Shown here one piece after another: positions 62,825-64,000 of a DNA stretch of 64,000 nt (within the stretch, counting starts at the first letter, position 1; each line of letters begins with the position of its first letter). Position numbers and translations under genes: made by a program. The DNA comes from Verrucomicrobiota bacterium (GTDB lineage: Bacteria > Verrucomicrobiota > Verrucomicrobiia > CAIQCK01): contig JACRJX010000044.1 in the NCBI GenBank assembly GCA_016235595.1, positions 124,001 to 188,000 of the forward strand, in the 5' to 3' direction. The notes under the pieces were generated by a model, which worked only from the letters and a program-made list of their open reading frames with translations, ran no database searches and was not told the DNA's origin.

Positions 62825-63637
62825 TTACTTGGGACCGGACGCCGCAGGCGCGTTGGTTTCCGCGGGAGCGGGTTTCTTCTGGGACAGGGACGGGAAGAAG
62901 AACTTCGTGTAGAAGCCGATCATCTTCGTCTGATCCTGACCATCGTAGAACTTTGCGGTCACTTTGCCCTCGGCGTGATCCGGCGGCTGGCGGGAGAGCA
63001 GTTTGGCCGGCACGCGGATGCCACACAGCAAGCGGCGCGCCCGAAATCCCAAACCGCCGGTCGTATACCATGAGAAGTGCGTCGGGTTGACTTCGAAGGT
63101 GCTTTCGTAAAGTTTGCTCTCCTTGTCAAACGAACCGCCTCCCTGGACCCCAAGATGAGTGACCTCGCTGATCGTCAGTTTCACCCGCCCGGAGCGCGCC
63201 ATCTCCTTGCCATCGGCGTCCATCAACGTGAAGCCGATGACATAATCCGGCGCTTGATATGAGACGAGCATCTGCGTCATCTGCGCCGCCGGTGCTGCGC
63301 TCTCGACGATCGGTGGCGGCGGGCCAGTCTGCGACGAATGCAGCACCCAGAAGATGCCAGCGAGCAAGGCGAATGCTGACAGCCCAACGACCCCCAATCC
63401 CACTCCCGGCATCCCCGATTTGCCGATCCGGCTCATGGCTGTATCGGCGAATGAAAGGCGATCATCGTCTCCTGCTCCTGCCTTGCCCGCAGGACGAACA
63501 TGTGGTTTTGCGTTCGGCGGCACCGTCAGCTGCGCAGGAATTGCCCGGCCGCATTTCTTGCACGTCAGCGCCTTTCCTGCTCGGTTGTCGGGATATTCAT
63601 TCTCCGCCTGACATTTGGGACAATGTACGGTTGGCAT
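62825..63637 (-). CDS. Zinc-ribbon membrane protein of unknown function
   Basis: A 270-residue protein with an N-terminal zinc ribbon (CPKC at 6-9 and CKKC at 26-29), a linker, one membrane helix (about 82-99) and an extracytoplasmic domain of about 150 residues. The last 15 residues are Ala/Pro-rich. This arrangement is common in Planctomycetota and Verrucomicrobiota. Function unknown; convergent with the XylR-type gene. Confidence 0.78.
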   Translation of the reverse strand: MPTVHCPKCQAENEYPDNRAGKALTCKKCGRAIPAQLTVPPNAKPHVRPAGKAGAGDDDRLSFADTAMSRIGKSGMPGVGLGVVGLSAFALLAGIFWVLHSSQTGPPPPIVESAAPAAQMTQMLVSYQAPDYVIGFTLMDADGKEMARSGRVKLTISEVTHLGVQGGGSFDKESKLYESTFEVNPTHFSWYTTGGLGFRARRLLCGIRVPAKLLSRQPPDHAEGKVTAKFYDGQDQTKMIGFYTKFFFPSLSQKKPAPAETNAPAASGPK

Positions 63638-63721
63638 AGCACCGAAAATTACGCGTGCTCCGGCTCAACGGCAACCTTTTTGATTGTGGAAGGTTTCGCG
63701 CGTGGCTAGAGATACTGACCC

Positions 63722-64000
63722 ATGACCCGCGATTACGTTTTGAAACCATCTGAGCATGTCCGCCCGTTGCAGATTGACTACGCAGCGCAGCTCAATCCGC
63801 AACAACTGGCGGCTGTGCAGGCGCCGGCCGGCCCCGCGCTCGTCATCGCCGGCGCCGGCAGTGGCAAGACACGGACCCTCACCTATCGCGTCGCCTGGCT
63901 CATCGAACAAGGCGTCCCGGCAGATCGCATCCTTCTGATGACGTTTACCAACAAAGCCGCGCGAGAGATGCTTCACCGCGTGGAGACGCTGCTGGGTGGC
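63722..64000 (+). CDS. UvrD/PcrA/Rep-type helicase, C-terminus beyond window
   Basis: Ninety-three N-terminal residues of an SF1A helicase: Q motif LNPQQLAAVQA, Walker A AGAGSGKT followed by RTLTYRVAWLI, and LMTFTNKAAREM (motif Ia). These are invariant in UvrD, PcrA and Rep. The protein would act in DNA repair or replication restart. Start ATG 63722; the gene runs off the right edge. Confidence 0.95.
   Translation, partial: MTRDYVLKPSEHVRPLQIDYAAQLNPQQLAAVQAPAGPALVIAGAGSGKTRTLTYRVAWLIEQGVPADRILLMTFTNKAAREMLHRVETLLGG

Noticed and set aside
1..64000. CRISPR array, prophage or integron
   Set aside because: No regularly spaced direct repeats, integrase, or phage structural genes were seen.

Overview
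The window looks like chromosomal DNA of a free-living, high-GC, Gram-negative-type member of the Verrucomicrobiota, probably near the Pedosphaera/Limisphaerales branch. This is an inference. It rests on a secreted sulfatase, several secreted glycan-active enzymes, uroporphyrinogen-decarboxylase-like proteins, Tat-exported Gfo/Idh/MocA proteins, an LpxC-FabZ fusion with lpxA (so lipid A is made), and zinc-ribbon membrane proteins typical of the PVC group. There is no plasmid, phage or CRISPR signature. Genes are dense, on both strands, and often overlap by 4 nt.

Layout. 1-2817 (minus): a secreted-protein operon with a sialidase-like BNR protein, a polysaccharide pyruvyl transferase with a Tat-like leader, and an unknown secreted protein cut by the window edge. 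2992-7143 (plus): a secreted protein with a LecA-like C-terminus, a small membrane protein and a membrane-fused spermidine-synthase-like protein. 7174-12588 (minus): SDR oxidoreductase, REC-PAS-PAS histidine kinase, sialate O-acetylesterase. 12707-14127: serS and a convergent tRNA-Pro(CGG). 14241-19801 (minus): a tightly coupled operon lipA, aminotransferase, MGDG-synthase-like glycosyltransferase, LpxL-like acyltransferase, GT2, pcm. 19981-24915 (minus): URO-D-like protein, secreted beta-propeller protein with an apparent CTG start, Tat-exported Gfo/Idh/MocA protein, small membrane protein. 25041-30566 (plus): ankyrin lipoprotein, acylphosphatase, ABC-2 exporter pair, helical membrane protein, metallophosphoesterase, GT9. 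30609-34273: pabB-pabC and divergent tsaD; pabB carries an in-frame palindromic element and tsaD an in-frame heptamer repeat. 34832-36227 is gene-poor and contains a 163-bp MITE-like element and a fibronectin-III gene remnant. 36228-39938: a very large multi-PAS histidine kinase paralogous to the first one.

40064-50941 (minus) reads as a polysaccharide-degradation region: GH106-like enzyme, URO-D-like protein, sulfatase, second URO-D-like protein, a 21-residue membrane ORF, GH2 enzyme and two unknown secreted proteins. 51029-53140 holds lpxA and lpxC-fabZ. 53423-62797 is a pentose (probably L-arabinose) catabolic operon: FucI-like isomerase, zinc alcohol dehydrogenase, ribulokinase, ribulose-phosphate 4-epimerase, aldose epimerase and sodium:solute symporter, with a divergent XylR-type regulator. 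The window ends with a zinc-ribbon membrane protein and the 5' end of a UvrD/PcrA helicase gene.

Together the genes suggest an organism that strips sulfated, acetylated and perhaps methylated plant or algal polysaccharides outside the cytoplasm and imports released sugars by sodium symport. The most unusual items are three URO-D-like proteins embedded in glycan operons, a pyruvyl transferase with an export signal, two repeat insertions kept in frame inside housekeeping genes, and a MITE-like element with a target-site duplication.
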